Of a stretch of DNA of 64,000 bases, positions 46,333 through 59,500 are shown one piece after another (the stretch's first letter is position 1; every line of letters begins with the position of its first letter). Source of the DNA: Monosporascus cannonballus (taxonomy: Eukaryota; Ascomycota; Sordariomycetes; Xylariales); NCBI GenBank assembly GCA_004154925.1, contig QJNS01000743.1:62378-126377 (forward strand), written 5' to 3'. A program made the translations under genes and the position numbers. The notes below the pieces were generated by a model, which saw nothing but the letters and a program-made list of their open reading frames with translations, made no database searches and was not told where the DNA came from.

Positions 46333-48859
46333 CAATAAGTTATAATTTTTCCGTTCCGTTTTCCGTATTCTTATATAAATCTTTAAAAATTATTAAAACG
46401 AATTTTTTCAATATAGGCTTAAATTAATATTACTTTTTTATATATACAAAAAATTAATATAAAATTAAAATCTTAATTTTTCCATATAATTTTGGTTTAA
46501 ATTAAAATTAAAGTATTATTATAAATTTAAATTAATAATTTAAAATTTTGCTTTTCTTTTATTATAGTTAGCTACTTTGTTTTAGCCAGCATAATAATAA
46601 TATAACTTTATAAATTAAAATAATAATATATGAAGTTTAAAATTATTTATATTAAATTTCGAAAAGAAAAATTATTTAATTAAATATATGTAATATATTT
46701 AAAAGTTTAAAATAAATATCTCAAAATTTTGAAGTTTTATTTTTTTTTGAAATAAAATTTTATTTTTATTCGATATTTTTACCGGTTTTTTGCCGATATA
46801 AACATAATTAACCTATATATTAATATTATATATACGGCCGATAACCATAGAAACACCTTATGCCGTCGGTTTATTCACTTTACTTTAACTATTATATTTA
46901 ATAAATAAAGGCGTATTTTATAGAGAAAATAAATTAATACGGTATATAATTTAATTTTTAAAATGCTGAATATTTTCTTATTGTTAAAATAAAATTCGAA
47001 ACATTCTTAATTATTTAAACCTTTTTAATAATTAATTTAATTATTTTTTAAATTATATTATTAATTAAGTTAACAGAAAAAGAACAAATTTTTATATTAA
47101 GAATTTTATATTTTATTTTTATTTTAATATCCGTAAATACGAAAAAGCTTAATTTAAAAATATTTAACTATATAGCTGCCGAACGATATAACCATACCAT
47201 TCTTAATTTTGAACAAATATTAAGCGATTAATCCCAAATTATATTATTAAATTTTATTTTAAAACGATAATATATTTTGTTTATTATTAATAAAATATAT
47301 TTTTATCGGAAAAATCTCTTCCGGCTTAAATATATTAATATCCGTAATTTACGTTTTATTTTCCTTATTTATATATATTAATTTAGGTATATAATAATTA
47401 TTAATAATATTATAAAAGAATTTCGAAATATGGCGATTTTTATTAAATCGGCAATTTAACTAAATATAGCTATCAGGCGGAAATGCAACATTTTAATATT
47501 AATTATCCCGAAATCGATATTATTATTTTTTCCATATTTAAAAGTTAACGTTCGAATGAAAAATATTTAGATTTTTTAAATAATTACTACATATAAATTA
47601 TTAAATAATATAATACGATATATTATAGAGTTTTTCTAAGACGAATTTATAATCATAATTGATTAAATATAATTAATTATAAATAAACCATATATTTTAT
47701 ATGTTATTAAATATTTGATAAATATAAAATTAAATCGTTTGTTATTTTTAAAAAATAAAAAAACGAAAAAATTTTAAGTTCGACAAATTAAAAACTATAT
47801 TATTTATAAAAATTTAAAAGTTATAATATAAAACGACGTAACAGACTTAAATAATATGAAAAGCGATACGTAATTTATTGCAAATAATTTTAATTAAACG
47901 GAAATAATTACCGAATTTTAATTTAAATTTTCGACTGATTAAAATATTATTTTTAAATTTCCAAAATAAAATAATTTTAACTTACGATTCCGGATATATA
48001 TAAGGCCTTAATAATTTACGTTATTTAACGACAAATATATACTTAAAACGATTTTAATATATTTTAAAAAACGAAATTATTATATTAAAAAAAGATTATA
48101 ATAACTTAATTCCGGTTAAATATTATTATAATATACAGATACTTTACTTTTTCTATATATCCGAATTTATAAATTCGAAAATATTTACGTAAAAATAACT
48201 AAAAACTAGTTTAATAAAGGCGATTACGTAAAAATTAATAAAATTCCAATATAAACGATAAACGAACAAATTGTTTTTGGCGTAATTATTTCCGTTTAAC
48301 GGTAAAAAAACAAAATAAATATTTATTTTTATTAAATTTAACCGGTTTTAAAATAATAAGTTCCCAAATAAATTAAACAAAAATAAAAATTTATATTGAA
48401 TTTAAAATATAATCGAATTAATAAAAACGGTTTCCGGTTTCGATAAATAATAATATTAGGATATTTTTAAAAAAATATTTTTTATATTATTTATAATATA
48501 CGAAAAAGTTATACTTTCGATTTTATAAAAAACATAAATAACATTTTGCAGGCGGCGGAATTTAATTAATTAAAAATAATAACATTATATCCTTATACCA
48601 TAAACCAATCCATATAAGTTATAAATTATTATTACGTTATAAATTTAACAAAACTCGGAAACAATTATGTGGTTACCTGAAATTATATTTCGTTTTAATT
48701 TAAGTATATTATATATAATTATTTGGTTTAAATTAGTAATTAACGGTAATCGTAATAATTTAAATATTAAATCGGTATATAATTTATATGCTTTTACAAT
48801 TTAAAATCGTAATTTCGATTATAATAACGCCTATATTTATACGCGTAATATACAACGTA
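46333..48859. other. AT-rich sequence, probable outward continuation of the left palindrome arm
   Basis: RIP-like AT-rich sequence continues without an obvious break into the left arm. Its mirror partner would lie beyond the right window edge, so membership of the arm cannot be tested here. One plus-strand frame has only TAA/TAG stops for several hundred codons, but no family was recognised in it. Confidence 0.45.
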
Positions 48860-50035
48860 TTAAGTAATTTTAATTAGAAACTTATTTCGTTCCCTTTATT
48901 TATAACGTTAACGTAAAACTTATTGTTCTTAAATATTTTTAACCTTTTTACTTTATTTTTGTTACCGTATTTACATTTATATAATTTATTTGTTTTTATA
49001 TCGTTACCGGAATTATTAACGTTATCAAAATATAATAATCCATAACTTAATATTATAAATAATATATCGGAATAAAATTAAAATAATAATCTTTATCGAA
49101 ATTAAAGAATCGTACATTTGGAATAAACGATATCTATCGAATAATAATAGTAATGGCAAATTAAAAAATAATCGCGATATTAGATTAAAAAGTAAAAAAC
49201 AAAAATTTGCCGGTTTTAATTAAGGCCAATAACAAAAAACGCGTTCGGTTTTAATACGGTATCGTAATCGTAAAATGCGATAACTGTAAATATTTATATA
49301 TTATTAATTAAGGTTATTAATATATTATTTATTTATTAAATGTTTTAGTTTTATTAATTTTTAATTTGTTAAAATTTATACGGGATATTAATTTATTTTA
49401 ATCCGGATTAATTATATATCGTAACAAATATATACTAGATTTTTTAACTGGAAAATTTAACGGAATTTTGTATTACGTAATTCGAATTATAATTTATCGC
49501 GATTATTAGCAAATTATCCCGTTAATTTACAGCCTTTAATTTACGACGCCGAATTAAAATTTGTTGAATTTTGTTTTTCGGGTTTTTTTAAGTTCGTGAT
49601 ATTAATTTTTGAATTATTTTTATTTTTTCCAATTTTTAAAATGCCTTAATTTGGATCAAATAATTAAAATAAGAGATCGATTATGCGGATAAATAAATAA
49701 TGTAAATAATTTTTCGCCAATATCGAAAAGGTTATTTTTTTTCGCTATTAATATAGCTATTTCGGCGTTCGCTTTTTTTTAAATACTAGTTCGAAACGTT
49801 CAAAATGCCGGATATACAATAAATTTTTATTAATTCCGCTTTATAACTTTATTTTTTTGTAATTAGGATTAATATCTGTCGGCGTACGGTCCTAATCAGT
49901 ATTTTTCATGGCCGCCCGTATATCTTATTATTATTTTATATGAAATTTTAGTAATTAATTTTTTTTCGAGCTGGGGCTTTTTGGTTTCCTTAGTAAAGGT
50001 CGACCGCCGGATCTAACTTTTTTCCCTTTACCGCG

Positions 50036-50547
50036 CAGGCGCTAGTCAAAATAAATAGCGCACTTACTCTAACTAGCCTCCAAATAGACCTAAATCATGA
50101 TGATTTCAAGCCTTCGTAATTTAACAATATTAATAGCGATCATATAATCTTTTTAAATCATCATAAAAAGCAATATACCGCGATCGCGGTAAAACTTTTT
50201 CTATTTTATTTTTTTAATTTTTTCCTCGTTTTTAAGTAATAACGATAATCGCTAATAATACCGTTTAAATTCGATTAAGAAATCCAAAAATTTAATAAAG
50301 AATAATAAATAAAGGTGGCAAAACCTTACGTTTAAATTAGTAATATAACGTTTAAAAACTTATTAATAATACAAAAAAAGCATAACTTATTAATTTAATA
50401 ACTAAAGTTATTATGAAATAAAATTTTAAAACGTTATTTACAAAAAGTTACAAGTAATCCTTTGTCGTCTCTTGATATATATATAAATTGTATGGTATTT
50501 TCGAGGAGTTGGCGGTTGGATGCGCCATTTATCTTAACTAGCGCCTG
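50036..50547. mobile_element. 512-bp TIR element (MITE-like) inserted in the left arm
   Basis: It has inverted ends CAGGCGCTAGTCAAAATAAA (left) and the inverse of CAGGCGCTAGTTAAGATAAA (right). They match over about 27 bp with only transition differences. The flanks ACCGCG and ACCTCG look like a 6-bp duplication with one mismatch. The right arm of the palindrome has the uninterrupted site (TTTGCCGCGTTTTCC, as inverse of 62885-62905). No coding capacity. Confidence 0.85.
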
Positions 50548-51837
50548 ACCTCGTTTTCTCTTTGTCGGCATAACTGGGTCCCTAACTGGTTCTAGGAATT
50601 CCTTTATATCAAAATCTCATATAGGTGTAGTAATAATCGGATATTCCGGGTAACCGCCGAAATTCTTAATATTAACCCCAAATATACCGCGGTATTTAAA
50701 ATTTTAATTTTTATATAAGGTTATTTATTTGGCAATTAATTGCGTATAATTATAGATTTTTTTCGTTTAATATTACGAAAATAACGTCCATATAATATAT
50801 ATCATAAAATATATTACGGTTTTATATATTTCTTAATCGGAACCATAAAATTACCATATTTTTAATATTATTTATATTATGTAAATTATTATAAATTATA
50901 AATCCCTAGAAACAACTAACGCCCTGAATTATACGATTTTTTAAAGAATATAAGCCAGATAAATTTATAATATAATGGATATTTATTTTGCAATTTTAAA
51001 ATTTTATTGTTTAATAATCCGTATTATCCGTATTAAAAGTTTTATTATTATATTTTAATATAAGAAAAACGAATAATATTATATATTATTTAATAATTTC
51101 TTCGGTATTTAAAAAAACTTAATTTAACAGTTATGAAAATATATAAATATATTTTTCATTAATGTTTTATAAATTATATATATATAATTAAAATTTTAAA
51201 ATATTTATTTAAGTATTATTCTAAGATTATAGTAAATAAAATATATATTAATATATATATAATAATAAATAATTTACGTTTATTAATATATAATAATAAA
51301 ATTTATTTTATAAAAACGTTATAATATTAAGATTGTATTAAATAATTATTTAATTTAAAAAACCTTATTTTGTAAATTAGAACTAAATTTAAAAAAACTG
51401 TATATATAATAAGAAATAAGATACGAAAAAGAAGGTCGTAATTAATATAATTTTTATTAAGAGGTAATTTAAGGCGGTTATAATTTTTATATACGTTTTA
51501 AGTTTTTATTAAATTATTATATATTTTTCGAATATAATTACCATATTTTGCTTTATTAAACGGCAATAATATTATTATAATAAATACATAATATTAAGCA
51601 TATATAAATAAGTATTTATAATTAGGAAAATTATTAATATAATAAGTTTACCGATATAAATTCGGCGTAATTAAAACTAGAAATATAAATAAAAAATATA
51701 AAATATAACAGATAAAATAAAGTTAATATATTAAATAATTTACAAATATATTATTAGTATTAATAAGAAATATATAAGGATTTATAATATACGAATAAAA
51801 CTTATAAATAATTAATAAGTTATAACAATGTTTTAAG

Positions 51838-51862
51838 ATAATATATATATATATATATATAT
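51838..51862 (+). repeat. AT dinucleotide microsatellite
   Basis: An AT/TA tract of about 25 bases lies inside the left arm. Confidence 0.9.
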
Positions 51863-54800
51863 TGTTTACAACATATTAATTATTATTTAGTTTTTCTTTT
51901 ATTTAATACCCGAAATCTATATTATAATATATATTTTTATATATTTTACGATATTATAAAACGTGGATAAACTTCTTGCCGATATAATAAAAGTAATTTC
52001 CGTTATAATTCCCGATTACATATTCCGAAAAAACCTAAAAAGCTTTGTTCGCCCGGCTAAAAAGGTTAAATTCATTAATAATATCCCTGAAAAACAATTT
52101 ATCCCCGAAAGATTACTTACTTTTAAAAAATAATTTACCCCTAAAAAATAACTTTAAAAACGGTTAACAAAATCTTTAACTAAAAAATAATTAAAACCGG
52201 TACCAAAACAACTTATAATAAAGCGAAATTAACGGCGTAATTCCGATTAAGATATTTTCGTATTAATTAATATTTTATTATCCTAAGATATAAGATTTTT
52301 TTACGAAAAATAAATATTACATGTAATCGATTTCAAATATTAGGTATATGTCATAAAGCTATATTAATATATTAGAAAATCGGGAAAAAATAAGTATTTT
52401 ATATTTTAGTATTAATACCAATATATATTACTTAAAAAATTCCTACGATTATTAAAAATTTATAAATTCGGTAATATTATAAAGGATTTATATTACGAAT
52501 AAGACCTGTTTTTACGGAAAAATGCGGTATTTATATAAATATTAAATATTAATAATATAATTCGAAATATTTTCCGTAATAATAATTAGTAAAACAAAAT
52601 TTACGTTATAACGGGTTATGCCGGCCCTATATATTATTAAATTGCCAAATTAATTATAAACTTTTAATTAATTACGGTTTTTATAATTTAATAAAATATT
52701 TATATAAACCGAATACTATATAAATTATACGAAAAAAATTTGTAATTTTATATACCGGATTATTTGGCCCAAAAATATATATTATGTAATTATTTTATAA
52801 ATATTATATTTTATTGTATTATACGGGCAATAAATATGCAAACTGCGTATAAAAATACGGTAAAAAATATTTATATATAATCTTTAAATATATCACATTG
52901 TTATAAAATCTGAATAAAATTTTTTAAAAACGTTTAAATAGAAATTTTATATTTAAAATAAACAAAGTTTCGGAGGCCCAAACGTAAAGAAAGTTATTAA
53001 TATATAAATTATAATAACGCATAAAAAAATAAAACGAAAAAATAAATCTTAAAAAAAAATAAAAACGTTAATAAAACATTTAATTATAAACGAAATATAC
53101 AAATTAACCCGAAATTATACATTATATTTAGCTATAAGTAATATAATATTTTTATATAATTTTACGAAAAATAAAATATTCAAACGGAACATAAATATTT
53201 AAAATTATATAAATTATAAATTTAAATATTTATATAAATTTTGTTAATAATTATATTAATATATAAAATAATACCGAAATTAATTATTTAAAATTACGGA
53301 TATAATAAAATTTTATTAATATTAAAATTATAATATAAATATTATATTCTTTTACAAATTATGAAATAATAAAAAGGTAAAAAAGTATATTAACGGTTCG
53401 TTTTCGTTTAATAAATCCTGATTTTATTTATTCGATAACGACGAAATCGATACTAAATTACCTTAATTAAAATTATTAATTAAATTATTAATAATTTGTA
53501 TTATAAAATTATTATTCTTTTTATATATAGGATATTATAATTATCCGGAACCAAATTATCCTTAATAAATTCGATATTAAAAGTTTTTTTAAATAATTAC
53601 GTTAAAATTATTTATAAATTGATTTTCATTTTTTACCATATTTAACTAATTCAATTTACTTATGTTATTAATAATACGTACGGTATTATTAAAATCGATA
53701 AATTTAATTTTTATAATTTTACGGCCTAGAATTAAAGTATTTTCAAGTTTTTAACTATTTTTTTTTAATTCGAAATAAATATTCCTTAATAAACCAAAAA
53801 TTACAAAGTAAAAAATAGACGTATTGGAAAATTTTATTCCGAAAATCTCGAATAACGTAACGTTTATTTCGCGAAAAAATATAATGGGTATAAAATTCGT
53901 ATTATAAGGATATATAGTACTTAATTAAAAACTAATTTCGGAAAGAAATAATATTAATATTATATATATTATTTTTAACCGGCGGAATTTATTAATACGT
54001 TATAGATTATAATATTCTTTTTTTTAATTAAATAACCTTTACGTTTTCTTGTTATATTTTATTATAAATAAACTTAATATTAAAATCAAATTAATAAACA
54101 TTTAGTCCGATATTATAAAATATAATTTTTAATTAAAATACAATATTTTTATTATAATCATATTAATGAGTTTTATAAAAATAATAATATCGGTATTAAC
54201 TGCTTAATATAATTAATATCGCCATATCGTATAATATGCGAAAAATATAAATAAAGTTAGATTTTTTTTTAAAAAATATAAAATAATTTCGAAATTTTTT
54301 ATTAATTAAAATAATATCGATTAACAGTTAATTATTATTTTAATAAAGTTAAATAATTATTATTTTATAAAATATTAATTATATTAAATTATTTCGGGCT
54401 TTATAATTATTTAATAAAAATGTTTTATTTAGTAAGTTTTAATTAAAAATATCTTATTTAAAAAATAATATAAATAAGTTATATTTTTAAATTAAAAAAT
54501 AAAATACTTACGGATTATTGGATAAATTATTTATAGTATTGAATAATAAATTATTAATAAATAATAATAGAATTTGTTTTAAAAATGTTTTATTTATTAA
54601 CATATTTTAATTAAAATCCGGTAATATTTTTTATATATCCGCTGTAATTAAAATATTTAAAAATTATTTTATATATACTAAATTTAAATTTGGCGATAGT
54701 TAACCGGAAATATATATATTTTATAAATTCGGTAAATTCGATTTTTAAAAAAAGGTTCTTAATTAAGGTATTTCGAAAAATTCCAAATATATTAAACGTT

Positions 54801-56405
54801 TGTATTACAGATAATTCGCATCGGATATGTAATTTTTATAAAAATGACGCAAATATGCGAATATTATATACATAAAAAATAAAAAGTTCGAAAAAATAAA
54901 ATTTCGGTAATTCTTAATATAATAATATTATTTTATTTAAAAATTAACCATTTATTTTTAAAATTATTTATATTTTATACATTTCGATTATATTATTAAG
55001 TTAATAAATACGTATAAATATATATAAAACTTTTATTTATATATGAAATAAAATAAGAATAAAAAGGAATTATCGTTTCTTATTATATATATCAGTTATT
55101 TCGGCTTAATTAAACTATATTTTCCGATTATAATTAATTATTTTCTAATTTTAATAAATAAAATAAAAATATTTCGAAAATTAATAAAATACTTTTTTAA
55201 ATTTATATATTTTTTAAAGAAAATTTCGATTAACGTAATAAATATTATCGATAATATTTTTATTTTTATTAATTATATTAAATAAAATCGATTAATATTT
55301 ATTATATAATATAAGTTTTAATTTGAAAAAAACTGCAAAATTTTTATATATTATATTTATAAAATATATTCATAAAAACTGGAAATAAACCCTTAATAAA
55401 ATTAAATATAAATTAATAAAAAATACTAAATAATATTAAATATTATTATAATATTAATTAAATTAAAATATAAATATTTTTAAATTTTTTACAAATACTG
55501 CTATAATAATATATAAAAATAATAATAATATTTTGCATAACGATATTATATCACAATATTATATTACGAATATAATTTTGAATATTAAATGTATTATTTG
55601 AAAATATATTATTATTTTATTGTAGTTAATTATGAAATATAATTTTCTGAATTAAAATTATATTAATATAAAAGAATTAATACGTTTATTTTAATTTTCT
55701 TTAATAATTAAATAATATTTATATTTAATATATCATAATTTTTATAAATACGTAACTTTTTTAATATATTAATATTATGCCGTAATGAATTTAAAAATAA
55801 TAAAAACTTATTTAATAAATAAAGAAAATAACTGCCGTTAATTTTGAAAGTTATTTGAATTACAATAATTATAATTGTGAAAGGAAATATATACAAATAA
55901 TTAAAATATTATTAATATAAAATTATTTTATTTTCTGTTTTATATTATATAATTATTTAATTTAAAAATTTTAATTAATTAAAAGTAATGATTCTTAAAA
56001 AAATTTAATTTTTATCTAAAATAATATAAAGTATTTTAATTTCGAATAATATTTTTTAAAGAAAAATAATATTCAAGTTTTTTTATAAATATTATAGGTT
56101 TTTTATATAATATATTATAATGTTTACGGATAATAAGGTTTTAATTAATAAAAAGTATAAACTTGTATTAATTTTCGCATATTATGAATTTGTGACGTAA
56201 TTTAATTTTTGAATACATTAATCTAACATTTAATTTTAAAAATTAAATTAATTATTCGATTATCGTTATATAAAATGTAATTACGAATAGAAATTTCGAA
56301 TCCTATATTTATCCGTTATTTTTGCCCAAATATTAAAATATATATAAATATATTATATTTTTTTAAATTCGCGTAATAGAATTACGAAAATTCGGATTTA
56401 TCGTA

Positions 56406-56528
56406 TTTTAAAAGGGGGAATAATAATATAACGTAATTAACTTATAATTATTAATTATGTTAAAATTTAAAAATAAGAAACGAATTTTAATTAAGATTAT
56501 TATAATATTAATAATAAGCTACAGTTAA
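56406..56528 (+). other. Purine tract and candidate short terminal repeat at the palindrome core
   Basis: AAAAGGGGGAA at 56410-56420 resembles a retroelement polypurine tract. The about 110 bp that follow up to the centre are mirrored at 56560-56680, where the less altered copy reads GTAACGGGCTCGGGTTATAA near the purine tract and TGTCAGA next to the centre. This could be a short 3' LTR with TG...CA ends, making the arms two facing retroelements, but no matching 5' LTR was identified. Confidence 0.3.
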
Positions 56529-56535
56529 AATAATT

Positions 56536-56553
56536 ATATATATATATATATTA
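56536..56553 (+). repeat. AT dinucleotide tract at the palindrome centre
   Basis: An alternating TA run of roughly 18 bases is the only spacer between the two arms. Recognisable mirror homology (AATAATAAGCT... / ...AATTTATTATT) starts within about 20 bases on each side. Confidence 0.88.
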
Positions 56554-59500
56554 TTATTATTTTTGTCAGAATTTATTATTAATATTATTTTAATTTCAAT
56601 TAGAATTTATTTATTATTTTTAAACCGTAACGTATATCATAATTATAACCCGAGCCCGTTACGTTATTATCCCCTTTTTTAAAATATAATAAATTCGAAT
56701 TCTTTGAGTTTTACCGGGTTATGCTCTTAAAACAAAATATACGTACGCATACTTTAAATTTTTAGTATTAATATAAAAAAATCATATAACGTTTAAAAGT
56801 TGTATTTATAATTAAGTTTTTTTATAACGATTTAAGCCGAATTATTAATTCGACCGTTTAGATTAATTAATTAATTAATATCTTAAAGAAAAAATAAATA
56901 CGTAAAAAATTATTAAAATACGAAAATTAACAGAGATTTTTAATTCCGACTAATTAAGGTTTTGTTATACGCAAATATTATAATATATTATATGGAAAAT
57001 TTATAATTTTCGTAAAAAGGTTTAAATTTCGGTATTTATTACAAAAGATATTATTCGAAATTAAAACATTGATATTACTTTAAATAAAAATTAATATTTT
57101 ATAAAAGCCTTTACCTTTAATTAAGTTAAATTTGAAATTAAATAATTATATATTTTAAAAAATATTTAATATATAATACGAAATGAAAAACCAAATAATT
57201 TCGTAATAATAACGATCTGGATATTTTTATATTGTTTTTATAATTTTAATTATTATAATTCAAATAATTTCCAAAATTAACAGTTCTTATTTGCCTTATT
57301 TATTAAATAAGTTTTTATTATTTTCAGGTTTATTACGGGATAAAATTACTATATTGAAAAAAATAAAGTATTTATAAAAGTTATTATATATTAAATAACA
57401 ATATAATTCGATTAATAAAAAATTAAACTAACCATATTAATTTTTTTATAATTATATAATTTTAATTAAAATAAATTACGTTTTATAAATAGATATAATA
57501 AGGCGATATTATAATTTAATATAATAATTTTAGGATTTAAAATTATATTTATAATGTAATATTTCGATACGGTATTATTATACGAAATATTATTATTGTT
57601 TTTGCCTATTATTATAGCTATATTTTTTTAAAAAAATGAAAATAATTTATATTCCGGTTTAATTAATATTATAAAATAAAATAATTTTATAAAACGTTAT
57701 AATAATACTTAATATTATTTAAATTTTACTTTCATTTTTTATTAATATATTTTATAAACGTAAAAAATAATTTTTTTAGGATTTTTTGAATTTAAAATAT
57801 ATTTTATAAAATAAACGTTATTTGATTTCGTTAAATACAATTAATGAAAATAAAAGTATTATCGATAATATTTATAACGTAAATCGAAAGTTTTTTCAAA
57901 AATATATAAATTTTAAAAAGAAATTATTAATTTTCGAAACATTTTTATTTTATTTATAAAAATTAGAAAATAATTAATTATATTCGGAAAATATAGGCCA
58001 ATTAAGCCGAAATAATGAATTTATATAATAAAAAATAATATTTTTCTTATTTTTATTTTATTTATATTTGTACGTATTTATTAACCGGATAATATAATCG
58101 AGATATTTAAAATATAAATAGTTTTAAAAACGAATTGTTAATTTTTAAATAAAATAATATCATTATTATAGAAATTACCGAAATTCCACCCTTTGAAACT
58201 TTTTATTTTTTATATATATAATATTTATATATTTATGTTATTTTTATAAGAATTACATATTTAATACGAATTATTTTTAACAAAAACATTTAATATTTAT
58301 AAAATTTCTTAAAATATTTCGATCGAAAAACTTTTTTCGAACACCGAATTTACCAAATTTATAAAATATATATATTCCCGGTAAACCGTTACCGAATTTG
58401 AATTTATTACGTATAACGTAATTTTTAAATATTTTGGTTATATTAGATAAATAAGAGAAATATTATAAGGTTTTAATTAAAATATATTAATAAATAAAGA
58501 TTTTTTCGATAAAAATTTATTATTATTATTTATTAATAATGTGTTATTTAATAATACAAATAAATTAACGGATAAGTCGTAAATATTTTATTTTTTAATT
58601 CGGAAATATAATTTATTTATATTATTTTTTAAATAATACGGTTTTAATTAAAATGTATTAAATAAAAAACTTTTATCAGATAATTATAAAACCGGAAATA
58701 TTTTTAATATAATTAATAATTTATAAAGCGATAAAACTTTTGAGTTTATTAAAAATAATAACTAATTATTAATTAATACCGTTTTTATTAATATAAAATT
58801 TCAAAATTATTTTTTTTTAAAAAACCTAAATTTATATATATTTTTTATATATTATACAATATAACGATATTAATTATATTAAGTAATTAATACCAATAGT
58901 AGTATTTTTTATAAGGCCGCTTAATTTAATTACAGTAAAAAAATATTTTATTTTAATTAAATATTACGTTTTGTAATGTTAAATTAAATATTTATTAATT
59001 CGATCATAATATTAAATTTAATTTCGACAAAATTTTTAAAAAAAATATAAAAAATATTCAATTAAAAAGGCGAATATTATAATTTATAATTTGTTAACAA
59101 ATTTTAGACGGTCGAAAAATAATATATATAATATTAATATTATTTTTTCTAAAATTCGTTTTTAATTTGATATTTTATATTCTTATAACGCGAATTTTAT
59201 ACCCGTTATATTTTTTCGCGAAATAAGCGTTATATTATTCGGGATTTTCGTAACGAAATTTTGAAACGTGTTTATTTTTTATCTTGAAAAATTTAGCTTA
59301 TTAAAAAATATCCGTCTTAAATTAAAAAAAACGGTTAAAATTTTGAAAATATTTTTGTTAAAGGCCGTAAAATTATAAAAATTAAACTTATGAATTTTAA
59401 TAACATTGCATCTATTATTAATAATATAAATAAACTTAATTAATTACATAAGACAAAAAATAAAAATTAATTTATAAATAATTTTAACGTAATTGTTCTA

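Larger units (their letters stand above)
48860..56535 (+). repeat. Left arm of a giant inverted repeat
   Basis: The sequence matches the reverse complement of 56550-64000 along its whole visible length. Tested pairs include 56401-56420 with 56660-56685, 53410 with 59680, 52000-52220 with 60950-61270, 50590-50760 with 62650-62860, 49200 with 63690 and 48890-49050 with 63840-64000. Arms have diverged mainly by C/T and A/G differences plus small indels and one 512-bp insertion. No intact gene is present. A Pro/Lys/Glu-rich reading frame is visible around 51970-52130 (plus strand), and a C-terminal-like segment DFDIKEFLEPVR on the minus strand near 50600. Neither is assigned to a family. Confidence 0.85.

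Noticed and set aside
47166..47230. AERYNHTILN-like string resembling a Copia integrase motif
   Set aside because: The expected downstream landmarks (LWAEA, TPYE, LR-FG) are absent, and the distance to any candidate 3' end is far too long for a Copia element.
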